IMG/VR virus record: IMGVR_UViG_3300020395_000047
Coordinates: 1 to 33,555 of that record
Source of the DNA: a virus
Direction: 5' to 3' (one strand)
DNA length: 33,555 nt
Shown here: piece by piece, positions 16,964 to 27,075 of the stretch
How positions within the stretch are numbered: the first letter of the stretch is position 1
Layout of the letters: every line of letters starts with the position of its first letter
Notes under the pieces: model-generated
Told to the model about the DNA's origin: nothing
Databases searched by the model: none
Seen by the model: only the letters and a program-made list of their open reading frames with translations
Program-made: the position numbers and the translations under genes

Positions 16964-18532
16964 ATGTCAGCCATTATAACTGATCAACTTAGAATATTGA
17001 ATGCGAAGAATTTTGTTTCTACAGCAACATCTTCTTCTAATTCATATTATTCTTTTGTTGGTTTACCTAATGCTACCAACTATTCTTCCACTTGGGATGC
17101 TAATCCTCCATCTCCTAAGGATAGTTTTGATCAAGAGGATGATTATTGGGATACTATGATTGCATTGAAGAAGATTACTTCTTCAGATGTACGTAGGGTA
17201 GTTAGTAAGCATACTTGGACTTCTGGTATAACTTATGACATGTATAGAGGAGATATTAGTAGGACTAATACAGCAAAACCTTCTGGTGCAACTAATTTAT
17301 ATTCGGCAAAGTATTTTATAGTAAATGAAGATTATAAAGTTTATATTTGTTTGCAAAATGGTACTGACCCAGAAAATACTTCAGGAAGACCTTCACTAGA
17401 TCAACCAACTTTCACAGATCTTGAACCTAAATCAGCAGGTGATAGTGGAGATGGATATGTTTGGAAATATCTTTATACTATCAAACCAAGTGATATTGCT
17501 AAGTTTGATTCTACTAATTTTATGCCAGTTCCTACTGATTGGGAAACTAGTTCTGATAATGCTGCTGTAAGGGATAATGCATCTAGTAGTGGTCAATTAA
17601 AAATTGCCACTGTTATTAACCGAGGAGCTGGAATAGGAACTGCTAACAGAACTTATACTGGAGTACCTGTTGCTGGTGATGGATCTGGTGCGGAAGCAAC
17701 TATAGTTATTAATAATGATGCTAAAGTAGAATCTATTAATATTGCAAAAGGTGGATCTGGGTATACCTATGGAACTGTAGATTTAGTTACTGGTGGTGTT
17801 CCTACTGGAACTACAAATCCAGTTTTTAATGTTATTATTCCACCTCAAGGAGGTCATGGCGCAGATATCTATAGGGAGTTAGGAGCAACTAATGTTTTAG
17901 TTTATTCTAAGATTGAAAATGATTCAGAAAATCCAGATTTCATAACAGGAAACCAAATTGCTAGAATTGGTATTGTAGAGAACCCTCAAGCTGTTGATTC
18001 AACTTCAAATTTAACTCTTTCTAAAGCTAGTTCATTATATGCATTAAAATTGATTGGAGCAGGTTATACTACTGCTACTTTTGATTTAGATGGTCAAGTT
18101 ACTCAAACTGTAGGAGTTGGATCTACTGCAGTAGGAAGAGTGGTTTCTTATGATCAAACAACTGGTGTTTTAAAGTATTGGCAAGATAAGAGTTTAGTTG
18201 GATTTAATAGTGATGGATCATTAAAGACTGATCCTAAGTATGGATATTCATTACATGCATTTACAGCAAATCCCACTAGTGGAGGAAATGTTAATATAGT
18301 TAGCAATGAAGGTACTTTAGGTATAGATACTAACTTTGGTACTGTAGGTAGTCCTGGTATAAGTACTGTAATAAATAATAGAACATATTACCTTGGGCAG
18401 AGTTTTAATCAAGGAGTTTCTAATCCTGAAGTTAAGAAATACTCTGGAAACATAATTTATGTTGATAATAGACCTTCTATTACTAGGTCTGCTAACCAAC
18501 GAGAAGATATCAAAGTCATTTTGCAATTCTAA
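16964..18532 (+). CDS. 8: Baseplate wedge protein gp8 (enlarged)
   Basis: A 522-residue homologue of T4 gp8 (334 aa), which joins gp7 and gp10 in the outer wedge. The N terminus (MSAIITDQLRILNAKNFV, then YYSFVGLPNATNYSSTWD, DTMIALKKITSSDVRRVV) and the C terminus (YYLGQSFNQG, EVKKYSGNIIYVDNRPSI, QREDIKVILQF) match cyanophage gp8 from memory. The extra length is in the middle: a G-x-GY module near 222-275 (INRGAGIG; AKGGSGYTYG) and a VGVGST linker near 387. It is preceded by a late promoter motif overlapping the gp7 stop and lacks a Shine-Dalgarno sequence. It ends six bases before the DUF4815 gene. Confidence 0.92.
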   Translation: MSAIITDQLRILNAKNFVSTATSSSNSYYSFVGLPNATNYSSTWDANPPSPKDSFDQEDDYWDTMIALKKITSSDVRRVVSKHTWTSGITYDMYRGDISRTNTAKPSGATNLYSAKYFIVNEDYKVYICLQNGTDPENTSGRPSLDQPTFTDLEPKSAGDSGDGYVWKYLYTIKPSDIAKFDSTNFMPVPTDWETSSDNAAVRDNASSSGQLKIATVINRGAGIGTANRTYTGVPVAGDGSGAEATIVINNDAKVESINIAKGGSGYTYGTVDLVTGGVPTGTTNPVFNVIIPPQGGHGADIYRELGATNVLVYSKIENDSENPDFITGNQIARIGIVENPQAVDSTSNLTLSKASSLYALKLIGAGYTTATFDLDGQVTQTVGVGSTAVGRVVSYDQTTGVLKYWQDKSLVGFNSDGSLKTDPKYGYSLHAFTANPTSGGNVNIVSNEGTLGIDTNFGTVGSPGISTVINNRTYYLGQSFNQGVSNPEVKKYSGNIIYVDNRPSITRSANQREDIKVILQF

Positions 18533-18538
18533 AGAATC

Positions 18539-21500
18539 ATGCCACAGGAAACCAATTTAAACGTCGCTCCTTATTTTGACGATTTTGATGCAAAAGACAA
18601 TTATTGTAAGATATTATTTAAACCTGGATTGCCAGTACAAGCTAGGGAATTAACTGGTATTCAATCTATTCTTCAGAATCAAATTGAAAAATTTGGACAG
18701 CATATTTTTAAAGATGGATCTTCTGTAACTGGTGGCGGAGTTAGATATAATGGTGGATATCATTCAGTTAGAATTCAAGTATCTAATGAAGGTATAGATG
18801 TTTCATCTTATATACTTCAATTAGTTGGTCAAGTAGTAATTGGTAGTGAATCTGGTGTAAAAGCTAAAATAAAATCATTTATAGGTAAACCTACTGATTC
18901 TGATTGGTATGTTTTATTTGTTACTTATTTAAATACAGGTGGAGATGAAAATGAAATATTCTCTGCTGGAGAAAGTTTATTATTAGATAATAGAATATTA
19001 ACCACTGCTGAAGGACCAGTTTTTCAACCAGGAGAACCTATAGCGCAGTGTGTTAATACTAATCCTTGTTTTACTGGATGTGCTGCTGTTTTATCTAGTG
19101 GTATTTATTTTATAAGAGGATATTTTATAGATGTTCCTGAACAGACACTTGTTTTAGATCCTTATACTAATATAGTTGATGCTAAAGTTGGTTTGAAAAT
19201 TAGGGAAACAATAGTTACAGCTGATTTAGATGAATCTTTAAAAGATAATGCAGCAGGATTTAGTAATTATACTGCTCCTGGAGCTGATAGATTGGGGATA
19301 AGTGTGAGATTGCAATCTTTAGATATTACAGAAACTAAACCATCCAATTTTATAGAATTGATGGAGATTAGGAATGGTGAATTAACATTTATGCGTCCAG
19401 AAGTAGAATATAATGAATTAGCAAATGAATTAGCCAAAAGAACTTTTGATGAATCTGGAAATTATTATATTAAACCATTTACTCTTACTGCAAGAAATAC
19501 TTTAAATGATTATGAAGGAAATAATGGAATTTTTAATGCTAATCAAATAACTTATAATAATAACACTCCTACTGATGATTTAGGAACCTATAGATTAACT
19601 CCAGGTAAAGCATATATTGAAGGGTTTGAAGTAGAAACTATAGTTCCTGCATTTTTGGATTTTCCAAAACCTAGAACAACCAAAACTTTAAAAAATCAAA
19701 GTATAAATTATGTTACTGGTCCAACCTTTACTTTAAATAGAGTATCTGGAGCTCCTCAAATAGGAGTTGGTACTGATTATACAGTAAGTTTAAGAGATCA
19801 GAGAATTGGTGTTGCAGCAACAACTGCTGCTGGTAATGAAATAGGATTAGCACGTGTATATGATTTTGCTTTAGAAGAAGGTGGATATAATCTTTCTAAT
19901 GCAAATGAAAATCTTTGGGATATTGCTTTATATGATATTCAAACTTATACTAATATAACTTTAAATACTACTGCTACTCTCCCTATTCCTACTCATATTA
20001 AAGGAAAATCGAGTGGTGCTACTGGATATTTAAGATATGAGGTAAATGCTGGTACTGCAGTAACGGCATATAATACTAAAGGTAAATTTATCACTGGTGA
20101 GCAATTTATTTTTAATGGAGTAGAAAGTGGACATATTTCAGCTGGATCTACTTCTTACACTACTAGTGATATTAAATCTATTAATGGAACTGTAAGTACA
20201 GCTAGTACTTTTAATGCAGATGTAGTACAAACTACTTTAACTAATATAGGTCCTGTTAATATTAGTGCAGCTACCACTGATGGATCTTCTATAGGATTAT
20301 CTACGGTTACACTTCAAGATCCTAATAAATTTTTTATTGGTATTGCTACTGTAGGTAATATAGTACAATATACTAATCCTAATACTACTGGTCTTACAAC
20401 TACATCTTATGCTAGAGTAGAAAGTGTTTCTCAAAATTCATTAACTATTTCTGGGGTTACTACTGTTGCTGGTGTTTGTGAAGGTGGATTGCCTACATCA
20501 ATTGCTGGTGTTAGTACTTTCAAATCTATTAATTCTCCTTATTTTAAAATTTTAGGATCTCAATTCCAATCATCAGTTGATAATAATTTATATACAAAAT
20601 TCCCTAAAAATAATATTTCGAATGTAGATTTAACTAGTTCTGATATTGTAATAAGAAAACAATTTGATGTAACTATAACAGATAATTCTACAGGTGCTAT
20701 TAGTAGTGGAAATGTTAATGAAACATTTTTACCTTATAATGAAGAAGAATATGTTTTAATAAGAACTGATGGAACTACTGAAGCTTTATCTGCAGATAAA
20801 TTTGCTTTTAATACTGGATCTACTGAAATAACTATTAATGGATTGGGTACTAATAGTGAAGCTAAATTAATAGCAACTTTGCGTAAAATAAAAGTAACTG
20901 AAAAGATTAAAGAAAAGCAAAAAATTAAAGTACTTAATATAGTAGGTTCAGCTCATTCCACTTCAGGTATTGGAACTACTACTTTAAATGATGGACTCAC
21001 ATATAATACTGTATATGGAACTAGAGTTCAAGATGAAGAAATCTCTTTAAATTTCCCTGATGTAACTAAAGTCTATGGTATATTTGAATCTCAGGATACT
21101 AATAATGCATCTTTACCTATAGCCACTTTAACAAGTATTAACAGTTCAACTGGAAAAACAGGTGATCTTTTAGTTGGAGAAAAATTTGTAGGTAAGGATA
21201 GTAATTGTACGGGAATTTATGTAAGTAAGAATAGCGATACTGCAATTAATTATTTGCTTTTGAATGATTTTGATGTTCAAATTGGAGAAACTCTTACTTT
21301 CCAAGAATCTGGAATTACTGCTAAAGTTGGTACTCTTAGTTTAGGATCTCATGATATTACTAAGGAATTTACTTATGATGATGGACAAAGAAATACACTT
21401 TATGATTATGCTAGATTAATAAGAAAATCTGGTTATGATGCCCCATTTAAAAGATTAAGTGTGATATTTGAGTATGGATATTATACAGCATCAGATACTG

Positions 21501-24500
21501 GAGATATAACCACTGTTAATTCTTATGATAATTTTGATTATGGCGATTTACCTTTAATTAATAATACTAGAGTAAGTGATATTATTGATATAAGACCTAG
21601 AGTTGATGAATTTTCTGGAACTGCACGTTCTCCTTTCGAATTTTTAGGTAGAAATTTAGATGGAAATGGAAATTCTGCTCAGAATATTTTAGCATCTGAT
21701 AAATCTACTGTATTAAGTTATTCTTTCTATCTTCCTAGATTGGATAAAATTTATCTTACTAAGGGTGGAAGCTTCCAATTAAATCAAGGAGTACCAGCAG
21801 AAACTCCAGAATGGCCTGTTCCTATTGATGGAGCTTTAGAAATAGCATCTATTAAGCTACCTGCATATCTCTTTAATATTAATAATGCAAGTATAACTCT
21901 TGCAAATTATAAGAGATATCAGATGAGTGATATCAATAAACTTGAAAAGAGAATTGAAAATTTAGAGTTCTACACTACTCTTTCTTTATTAGAAAATAAT
22001 ACGTTAAATATGCAAATCACTGATACAGATGGTTTGAATAGGTTTAAATCTGGATTTTTTGTAGATGATTTTTCTAATACAGACAATCAAATTAAGAGTA
22101 CTATAGTAAAAAATGCTATTGACTATCATCATGGAGAGTTAAGACCTACTCCATATACTACTGAACTAGATTTACAACTAGATTTAAATAGTGCTAATGG
22201 AGTTAGAAAAACTGGAAGAGTATTAACTTTAGATTATGATGATGTAGAACATATGTCTCAACTTTTTGCTACTAGAGTTGAAAATATTACTCCATATCTT
22301 GTAAGTTATTATGGAGGAACTATAGATCTTCTTCCAGATACTGATATATGGGTAGATCAAGTTGTTCTTGAAGCTAAGAATGAAGATTTGGTTACTTATA
22401 CAGAAAATTCTGAACAATTAGATCAAGCTGGATTTGATTCTAGATCAGGATATGGACCTGTTACTTGGGGTAGATGGCAAGATAGTTGGACTGGATTTAC
22501 AGAAAATTGGACAGATACTACTAACGAGTGGGTTCATGATGAATACATCAGGAAGACAACTGTAAATGGTCAAAAAACTGGAACTTCTACCAGAACAGGA
22601 ACCAAACAACTTGTTAGAGAAACCTTTAGTACTATTAATGAAGGTCCTAAAGTAATTAATACTCAAGTTGGTTCTTATATGAGATCTAGAAACATCAGAT
22701 TTGATGCTAGAACTTTAAAACCATCAACTGGAATTTATGCATTTTTTGATAGTCAAGATGTATCTAAGTATATTATTCCTAAGCTTCTTGAAATTTCCAT
22801 GACTACTGGAACTTTTTCAGTGGGAGAAACTGTTATAGGTCAAACTTCTAATGGAAAAGAATTAATTAGGTTTAAAGTAGCTCAATCTAATCATAAACGT
22901 GGACCTTTTAATGCTCCTACTGAGACATTTAAAGCTAATCCCTATTATCAATTTACTCCTTTAACTAAAGGAGCAACTGGAAGAACTTTAGGTGCTGTTA
23001 TAGTTGATAATATTGTTCCTTCCGTTTCAGATACAACATCTACAGATGCTTCTGCTTCATCAGATCTTGTTAATATTCCAGAATTATATTCTACAACATC
23101 TAGTATTCTTAATATAGATTTAGAAGCTTTAGCAGAAAAGGCAGATAATACTTATTATGGATATGTTGAAAAAGGTCTTAAATTAGTAGGACAAACATCT
23201 GGTGCTCAAGCTTCTATTTCTAATGTAAGACTTAGAACTGATACTTTAGGAAGTATAATTGGATCATTCTTTATTCCTAATCCTAATGATATAACTACTC
23301 CTAAATTTGATACTGGCAAAAAAGTATTCAGACTTACTAGTAATAAGTTTAACAGTCAAATTGAAGGAAATGTTACATCAGATGCATCAGAAATATTTGA
23401 ATCGAGTGGAAAGATTGATACAGTTCAATCTACTATTATTAGTGTGAAGAATATTCATACTGATATTTTAACTAGAGTAGAATCCAAATCTATATCAGGA
23501 CCTACTACCACTAATACACATACTCAAGTAATTAATACACGATCTCCAGGAAGGAGTGGAGGAGCACGTGTTGTAGATGTAACTAATACATTAACAAGAG
23601 CAAATGTTCTTAGACATGAACCCACATTTGTACCTAAAGTTGATATTAAGATAGATCATGGTACTGGAGCCGCTGCTACTGAACAAGGAGGTGAAGTTGT
23701 TGTTGAAGTAAATGATCCTATTGCAGCTGCTTATATTGAGGTCTTTGGTAATGATGATGATTTAGATGAAGGTGCTGCTACTTATTGGACTGCATCTATT
23801 GTAGCTGAATTGGGAGCAGGAGCAAGTTCCCAAGCCATTCAAAGAGAGATGGTAAAACATGCTACTTGGGCAAAAGAAACTAGTGAAGCTGAGAAAACAG
23901 CTTTCGCAGCAGCTAATAAAGAAGCTGTTGATGCTACAATGGCCACTGTAACAGAATTAAGTGGAAAGACTAGAGAAGATCTATCTAATATGACTAAAGA
24001 ATGTGGATGGGGTGTTAAAGACCCTCTTGCACAATCTTTCTTTGTAGGTCCAGGAACAGGAATTTATGTTACTAAGGTAGATCTTTATTTTGGTTCTAAA
24101 GATGAATTTTTACCTGTAAGTGTTCAATTAAGAACTATGCAGTTGGGAATGCCTACTACAGAAATTATTCCTTTCGGTGAAGTAGTTTTAGATCCAGATG
24201 ATGTCAATGTATCTGATGATGGTAGTGTAGTTACAACAGTTACTTTCCCATCTCCAGTTTATTTACCTGGTGGAAAATCTTATGCAATTGTTCTCTTATC
24301 TACAAGTAATGATTATACTGCTTGGATTTCTAGAATGGGAGAAGTTGATGTTCAAACTAAGAATAAACCAGAATCTGAACAAGTAGTAGTTAGTTCTCAG
24401 CCTACTTTAGGATCTTTATTCAAATCTCAAAATGGTGAAACTTGGAACCCAAGTCAATATGAAGATCTTAAATTTACTCTTTATAGAGCAGAATTTAAGC

Positions 24501-26479
24501 AAAGAACTGGTAATATTAATTTCGTCAATCCTCCTTTAGTAACTTATTCTGATGATATACCACCTTTACTTAAAGATTCATTTAGTATCAATTCTAATAA
24601 AATAAGAATAGGATTTAATACTACAATATCTGATACAGGAATAACTTTAGGAAATACTATTCAACAGTTGGGTAGTAATGCTACTGGTAATTATGTTGGA
24701 TCTGCTGGAACTGCTACTGGCAATCTAACTATCACCAATGCAGGAATTGGATTTACTCCTTCTTCTGGTGCTTGGACTTATCAAAATGTTTCATTAACTA
24801 CTATTACTGGTTTTGGTAGAAATGCAACTGCTAATATCACTATTAGTAATGGAGTAGCATCTGCTGCCACTATATTAAGTGGTGGTAGTGGTTATGTGGT
24901 AGGTGATGTAGTAGGACTAACTCAAATAGGTGTTAATTCTTTAGGAAGAGATCTTAAATTCTCAATAGCTTCTCTTACAGGAACTAATGAATTCGTTCTT
25001 GATAATGTTCAAGGAGAGTTTGCTACTGGTGTAGGTAAAACAATTAATTATGTTACTAGTGCAGGTATAGTTACTCTTAATCATGCTGTTGGAGGGAATG
25101 TTTGGTTATCTGGAGATCCTATAGAGACTACAGATGGTCTTCACATTAAGATAAATCAGAAAAATCATGGAATGTATTCTTCGCAGAATAATGTAACATT
25201 TGAAAATGTAGAATCTGATGTTCCTGCTACTCAATTAGCAGCAGATTATGATTCAGCATCAACAGGTTCTATTATTGTAGACGATGGAACAAACTTTGCT
25301 GAATTTGAAAATGTAGGTGTGGGTTCTACTAATTTAGGTTATATTAAAGTTGGAACAGAAATTCTTTCTTATACTGGTGTGAATTCTAATACATTAACTG
25401 GTGTAAGTAGAGGAGTTGATTCTACTCCAACCCTAACTCACAATACTCTTGATTATGTTCATAAGTATGAATTGAATGGAGTTTCATTGAGAAGAATTAA
25501 TACTACTCATAATATAGCAAATTCTACAGTAACTGATCCTAGAGGATTAGATCATTTTACTGTTAAAGTAGATATGTCTACTAATGGAGTAGATAGATCT
25601 GTAGGAACAAGCTTACCTAAATTGCACTTTAATCAAACTAAATCTACTGGAGGATCTCAGATTCTTTCTACTGAAAATATACCATTTGAAATTGTAACTC
25701 CTATAGTTCAAAATATAACTCCACAAGGAACTAATCTAACAGCACAAATTAGAACTGTTAGTGCCTCTAGTATAGATGGATCAGAAACTCCTTTCCAAGA
25801 TCAAGGTTTTGAAGATATTTCTCTTGAGAGTGATAATTATATGTCTACTCCTAGAATGGTAGCTTCTAGAATTAATGAAACCACATCATTACCAAATCTT
25901 CCCGATAATAAATCATTTACTTTGAATTTATCATTGTATGGACAAGATGGTGGAGTTTCTCCTATGATTGATTTGGATAGAATTGGAATGATTCTTACAT
26001 CAAATAGGATTAACAATCCAATAGATGATTGGATAACAGATAATAGAGTTAATACTCTAAAGAATGATCCTAATTCTTTTGTATATGCATCCAAACCTAT
26101 TACTTTGAAGTCTGGAGCAACTGGAATTAAGATTCATTTAGAAGGTCATATTAATGTAACCAGTGATCTTAGAGCATTCTATGCAATTTCTGAAGGACCT
26201 AATGATGAATTAGTTTATCAACCTTTCCCTGGATATTCTAATATGCTACCTACAGGACAAATTATTGATCCTGCTAAGAATAATGGTCTTCCTGATAAGT
26301 TAACTGCTAAAACAGATGTTATAGCTTATCTTCCAAGTGAGGTAGTGTGGAATGATTATGAATATACAATTGATAATTTACCAACTTTCAAATACTTTAG
26401 TATTAAATTGATAGGAACTGGTACAAATCAAGCTCAACCACCTAGAGTGAAAAATCTTAGAGTAATTGCAATTGCTTAA
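18539..26479 (+). CDS. Giant DUF4815 virion structural protein (2646 aa)
   Basis: The N terminus (MPQETNLNVAPYFDDFDAKD, FKPGLPVQARELTGIQSILQ, KFGQHIFKDGSSV) is the DUF4815 signature of large tail and baseplate proteins in cyanophages and other myophages. Conserved blocks follow: ITLANYKRYQMSDINKLEKR and EFYTTLSLLE (about 1120-1155), LFATRVENITPYLVSYYGGT (about 1241-1260), KDPLAQSFFVGPGTGIYV (about 1828-1845), and YMSTPRMVASRINETTS with DLDRIGMILTSNRINN near the end. A helical DUF4214-like segment lies at about 1723-1780. G-x-GY repeats (24721-24930) and an EiiSY-RG module (25312-25465) occur in the C-terminal third. Placed between gp8 and the neck genes, it probably forms the outer baseplate or fibre connector in place of T4 gp9-gp12 (inference). 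Confidence 0.85.
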   Translation: MPQETNLNVAPYFDDFDAKDNYCKILFKPGLPVQARELTGIQSILQNQIEKFGQHIFKDGSSVTGGGVRYNGGYHSVRIQVSNEGIDVSSYILQLVGQVVIGSESGVKAKIKSFIGKPTDSDWYVLFVTYLNTGGDENEIFSAGESLLLDNRILTTAEGPVFQPGEPIAQCVNTNPCFTGCAAVLSSGIYFIRGYFIDVPEQTLVLDPYTNIVDAKVGLKIRETIVTADLDESLKDNAAGFSNYTAPGADRLGISVRLQSLDITETKPSNFIELMEIRNGELTFMRPEVEYNELANELAKRTFDESGNYYIKPFTLTARNTLNDYEGNNGIFNANQITYNNNTPTDDLGTYRLTPGKAYIEGFEVETIVPAFLDFPKPRTTKTLKNQSINYVTGPTFTLNRVSGAPQIGVGTDYTVSLRDQRIGVAATTAAGNEIGLARVYDFALEEGGYNLSNANENLWDIALYDIQTYTNITLNTTATLPIPTHIKGKSSGATGYLRYEVNAGTAVTAYNTKGKFITGEQFIFNGVESGHISAGSTSYTTSDIKSINGTVSTASTFNADVVQTTLTNIGPVNISAATTDGSSIGLSTVTLQDPNKFFIGIATVGNIVQYTNPNTTGLTTTSYARVESVSQNSLTISGVTTVAGVCEGGLPTSIAGVSTFKSINSPYFKILGSQFQSSVDNNLYTKFPKNNISNVDLTSSDIVIRKQFDVTITDNSTGAISSGNVNETFLPYNEEEYVLIRTDGTTEALSADKFAFNTGSTEITINGLGTNSEAKLIATLRKIKVTEKIKEKQKIKVLNIVGSAHSTSGIGTTTLNDGLTYNTVYGTRVQDEEISLNFPDVTKVYGIFESQDTNNASLPIATLTSINSSTGKTGDLLVGEKFVGKDSNCTGIYVSKNSDTAINYLLLNDFDVQIGETLTFQESGITAKVGTLSLGSHDITKEFTYDDGQRNTLYDYARLIRKSGYDAPFKRLSVIFEYGYYTASDTGDITTVNSYDNFDYGDLPLINNTRVSDIIDIRPRVDEFSGTARSPFEFLGRNLDGNGNSAQNILASDKSTVLSYSFYLPRLDKIYLTKGGSFQLNQGVPAETPEWPVPIDGALEIASIKLPAYLFNINNASITLANYKRYQMSDINKLEKRIENLEFYTTLSLLENNTLNMQITDTDGLNRFKSGFFVDDFSNTDNQIKSTIVKNAIDYHHGELRPTPYTTELDLQLDLNSANGVRKTGRVLTLDYDDVEHMSQLFATRVENITPYLVSYYGGTIDLLPDTDIWVDQVVLEAKNEDLVTYTENSEQLDQAGFDSRSGYGPVTWGRWQDSWTGFTENWTDTTNEWVHDEYIRKTTVNGQKTGTSTRTGTKQLVRETFSTINEGPKVINTQVGSYMRSRNIRFDARTLKPSTGIYAFFDSQDVSKYIIPKLLEISMTTGTFSVGETVIGQTSNGKELIRFKVAQSNHKRGPFNAPTETFKANPYYQFTPLTKGATGRTLGAVIVDNIVPSVSDTTSTDASASSDLVNIPELYSTTSSILNIDLEALAEKADNTYYGYVEKGLKLVGQTSGAQASISNVRLRTDTLGSIIGSFFIPNPNDITTPKFDTGKKVFRLTSNKFNSQIEGNVTSDASEIFESSGKIDTVQSTIISVKNIHTDILTRVESKSISGPTTTNTHTQVINTRSPGRSGGARVVDVTNTLTRANVLRHEPTFVPKVDIKIDHGTGAAATEQGGEVVVEVNDPIAAAYIEVFGNDDDLDEGAATYWTASIVAELGAGASSQAIQREMVKHATWAKETSEAEKTAFAAANKEAVDATMATVTELSGKTREDLSNMTKECGWGVKDPLAQSFFVGPGTGIYVTKVDLYFGSKDEFLPVSVQLRTMQLGMPTTEIIPFGEVVLDPDDVNVSDDGSVVTTVTFPSPVYLPGGKSYAIVLLSTSNDYTAWISRMGEVDVQTKNKPESEQVVVSSQPTLGSLFKSQNGETWNPSQYEDLKFTLYRAEFKQRTGNINFVNPPLVTYSDDIPPLLKDSFSINSNKIRIGFNTTISDTGITLGNTIQQLGSNATGNYVGSAGTATGNLTITNAGIGFTPSSGAWTYQNVSLTTITGFGRNATANITISNGVASAATILSGGSGYVVGDVVGLTQIGVNSLGRDLKFSIASLTGTNEFVLDNVQGEFATGVGKTINYVTSAGIVTLNHAVGGNVWLSGDPIETTDGLHIKINQKNHGMYSSQNNVTFENVESDVPATQLAADYDSASTGSIIVDDGTNFAEFENVGVGSTNLGYIKVGTEILSYTGVNSNTLTGVSRGVDSTPTLTHNTLDYVHKYELNGVSLRRINTTHNIANSTVTDPRGLDHFTVKVDMSTNGVDRSVGTSLPKLHFNQTKSTGGSQILSTENIPFEIVTPIVQNITPQGTNLTAQIRTVSASSIDGSETPFQDQGFEDISLESDNYMSTPRMVASRINETTSLPNLPDNKSFTLNLSLYGQDGGVSPMIDLDRIGMILTSNRINNPIDDWITDNRVNTLKNDPNSFVYASKPITLKSGATGIKIHLEGHINVTSDLRAFYAISEGPNDELVYQPFPGYSNMLPTGQIIDPAKNNGLPDKLTAKTDVIAYLPSEVVWNDYEYTIDNLPTFKYFSIKLIGTGTNQAQPPRVKNLRVIAIA
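23709..23880 (+). other. DUF4214-like helical segment inside the DUF4815 giant
   Basis: The stretch around PIAAAYIEVFGNDDDLDEGA, TYWTASIVAELGAGASSQAI and REMVKHATWAK follows the DUF4214 pattern: helix with Y-x-x-x-(L/F)-G, acidic loop, G-x-x-YW, helix ending in G-x-S-x-x-x-(I/V), then a helix. DUF4214 usually has 'GR' where this has 'GN'. It interrupts an otherwise beta-rich protein and is followed by an Ala/Glu-rich helix. Confidence 0.55.
24721..25465 (+). repeat. G-x-GY and EiiSY-RG modules in the DUF4815 giant
   Basis: Codes for ITNAGIGFTPSS and LSGGSGYVVGDVV, matching the G-x-GY repeats of the gp7-like protein, gp8 and gp14. These are followed by VGVGSTNLGYIKVGTEILSY and TGVSRGVDST, matching the EiiTY-RG module of gp7 and gp15. 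Confidence 0.7.
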
Positions 26480-26480
26480 T

Positions 26481-26693
26481 ATGAAAGTAGAAGGACATAG
26501 TAATCTCTTTAGAGATGAAGAAACTAATGCTATTTTGAATACAAACTCTAGTGAATATAATAACTATCTTGCTATTCGTGCTAGAAAAAAGCAAGGATCT
26601 GAAAGGATAGATAATATGGAGAATGATTTAAAATCTTTAAAGGATGACATTAATGAAATCAAAACTTTACTAAGAGCACTATCTAATGGCTAA
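26481..26693 (+). CDS. Conserved coiled-coil small protein (70 aa)
   Basis: The most likely start is the ATG at 26481, one base after the stop of the DUF4815 gene; an earlier in-frame ATG at 26466 would overlap that gene and adds only MQLLN. The protein begins MKVEGHSNLFRDEETNAILN, a pattern (H-x-x-L-x-R/K-D-x-x-T-x-AI-x-NTN) that I associate with small conserved proteins next to cyanophage tail genes. Residues about 35-66 (RIDNMENDLKSLKDDINEIK) have heptad spacing of hydrophobics and should form a coiled coil. Its stop region overlaps the next gene's start by eight bases. Probably a minor virion or assembly protein; function unknown. Confidence 0.8.
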   Translation: MKVEGHSNLFRDEETNAILNTNSSEYNNYLAIRARKKQGSERIDNMENDLKSLKDDINEIKTLLRALSNG

Positions 26694-27075
26694 AAACACT
26701 CTTACATTTGATCCTAGTGCAGGTGTTGCCTATGGTGTCAATCTTACTATTAATACAGGAGCAGATTTAGATGCTGACTATACTGTAGTTGGCACATCTG
26801 GGACTGCTTTTGATTTTACTGGATATACTGGCTCTGCTCAACTTGCCAAGAGTGTAGCAATAGGATCATCTCAACATGCAATAAAAACCTTTGAAGTTGG
26901 TTTTACTAGTGCTAAAGGTGGAGAATTTAGATTATCATTAGGTTCTACTGCTACTAGAACTTTAACAGAAGGTAGATATGTATATGATGTTTTAATTGGT
27001 TCTGGTTCCTCAGTTTATAGGATAGTATCTGGAGATGTAATGGTTATTGGTGGCATCTCTTCTGCTCCTTCATAA
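26686..27075 (+). CDS. Small beta-rich virion protein (129 aa)
   Basis: A 129-residue protein (starts MAKNTLTFDPSAGVAYGVNL) with alternating short strands and almost no helix: FDFTGYTGSAQLAKS, AIKTFEVGFTSAKGGEFRLS, and TLTEGRYVYDVLIGSGSSVY then RIVSGDVMVIGG. The 'L-T-E-G-R-Y-x-Y-D-(V/I)' and 'R-I-x-x-G-x-(V/M)' features are, from memory, shared by small structural proteins next to gp13 in cyanophages, and the layout resembles the N-terminal sandwich of siphophage baseplate BppU-type proteins. It starts inside the end of the coiled-coil gene (eight-base overlap) and ends at a late promoter motif. A baseplate or neck decoration role is inferred from position. Confidence 0.78.
   Translation: MAKNTLTFDPSAGVAYGVNLTINTGADLDADYTVVGTSGTAFDFTGYTGSAQLAKSVAIGSSQHAIKTFEVGFTSAKGGEFRLSLGSTATRTLTEGRYVYDVLIGSGSSVYRIVSGDVMVIGGISSAPS

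Noticed and set aside
26466-26480. Upstream ATG at 26466 as start of the 70-aa gene
   Set aside because: It lies inside the DUF4815 gene and adds only MQLLN; the ATG at 26481 gives the family-like start MKVEGHSN.
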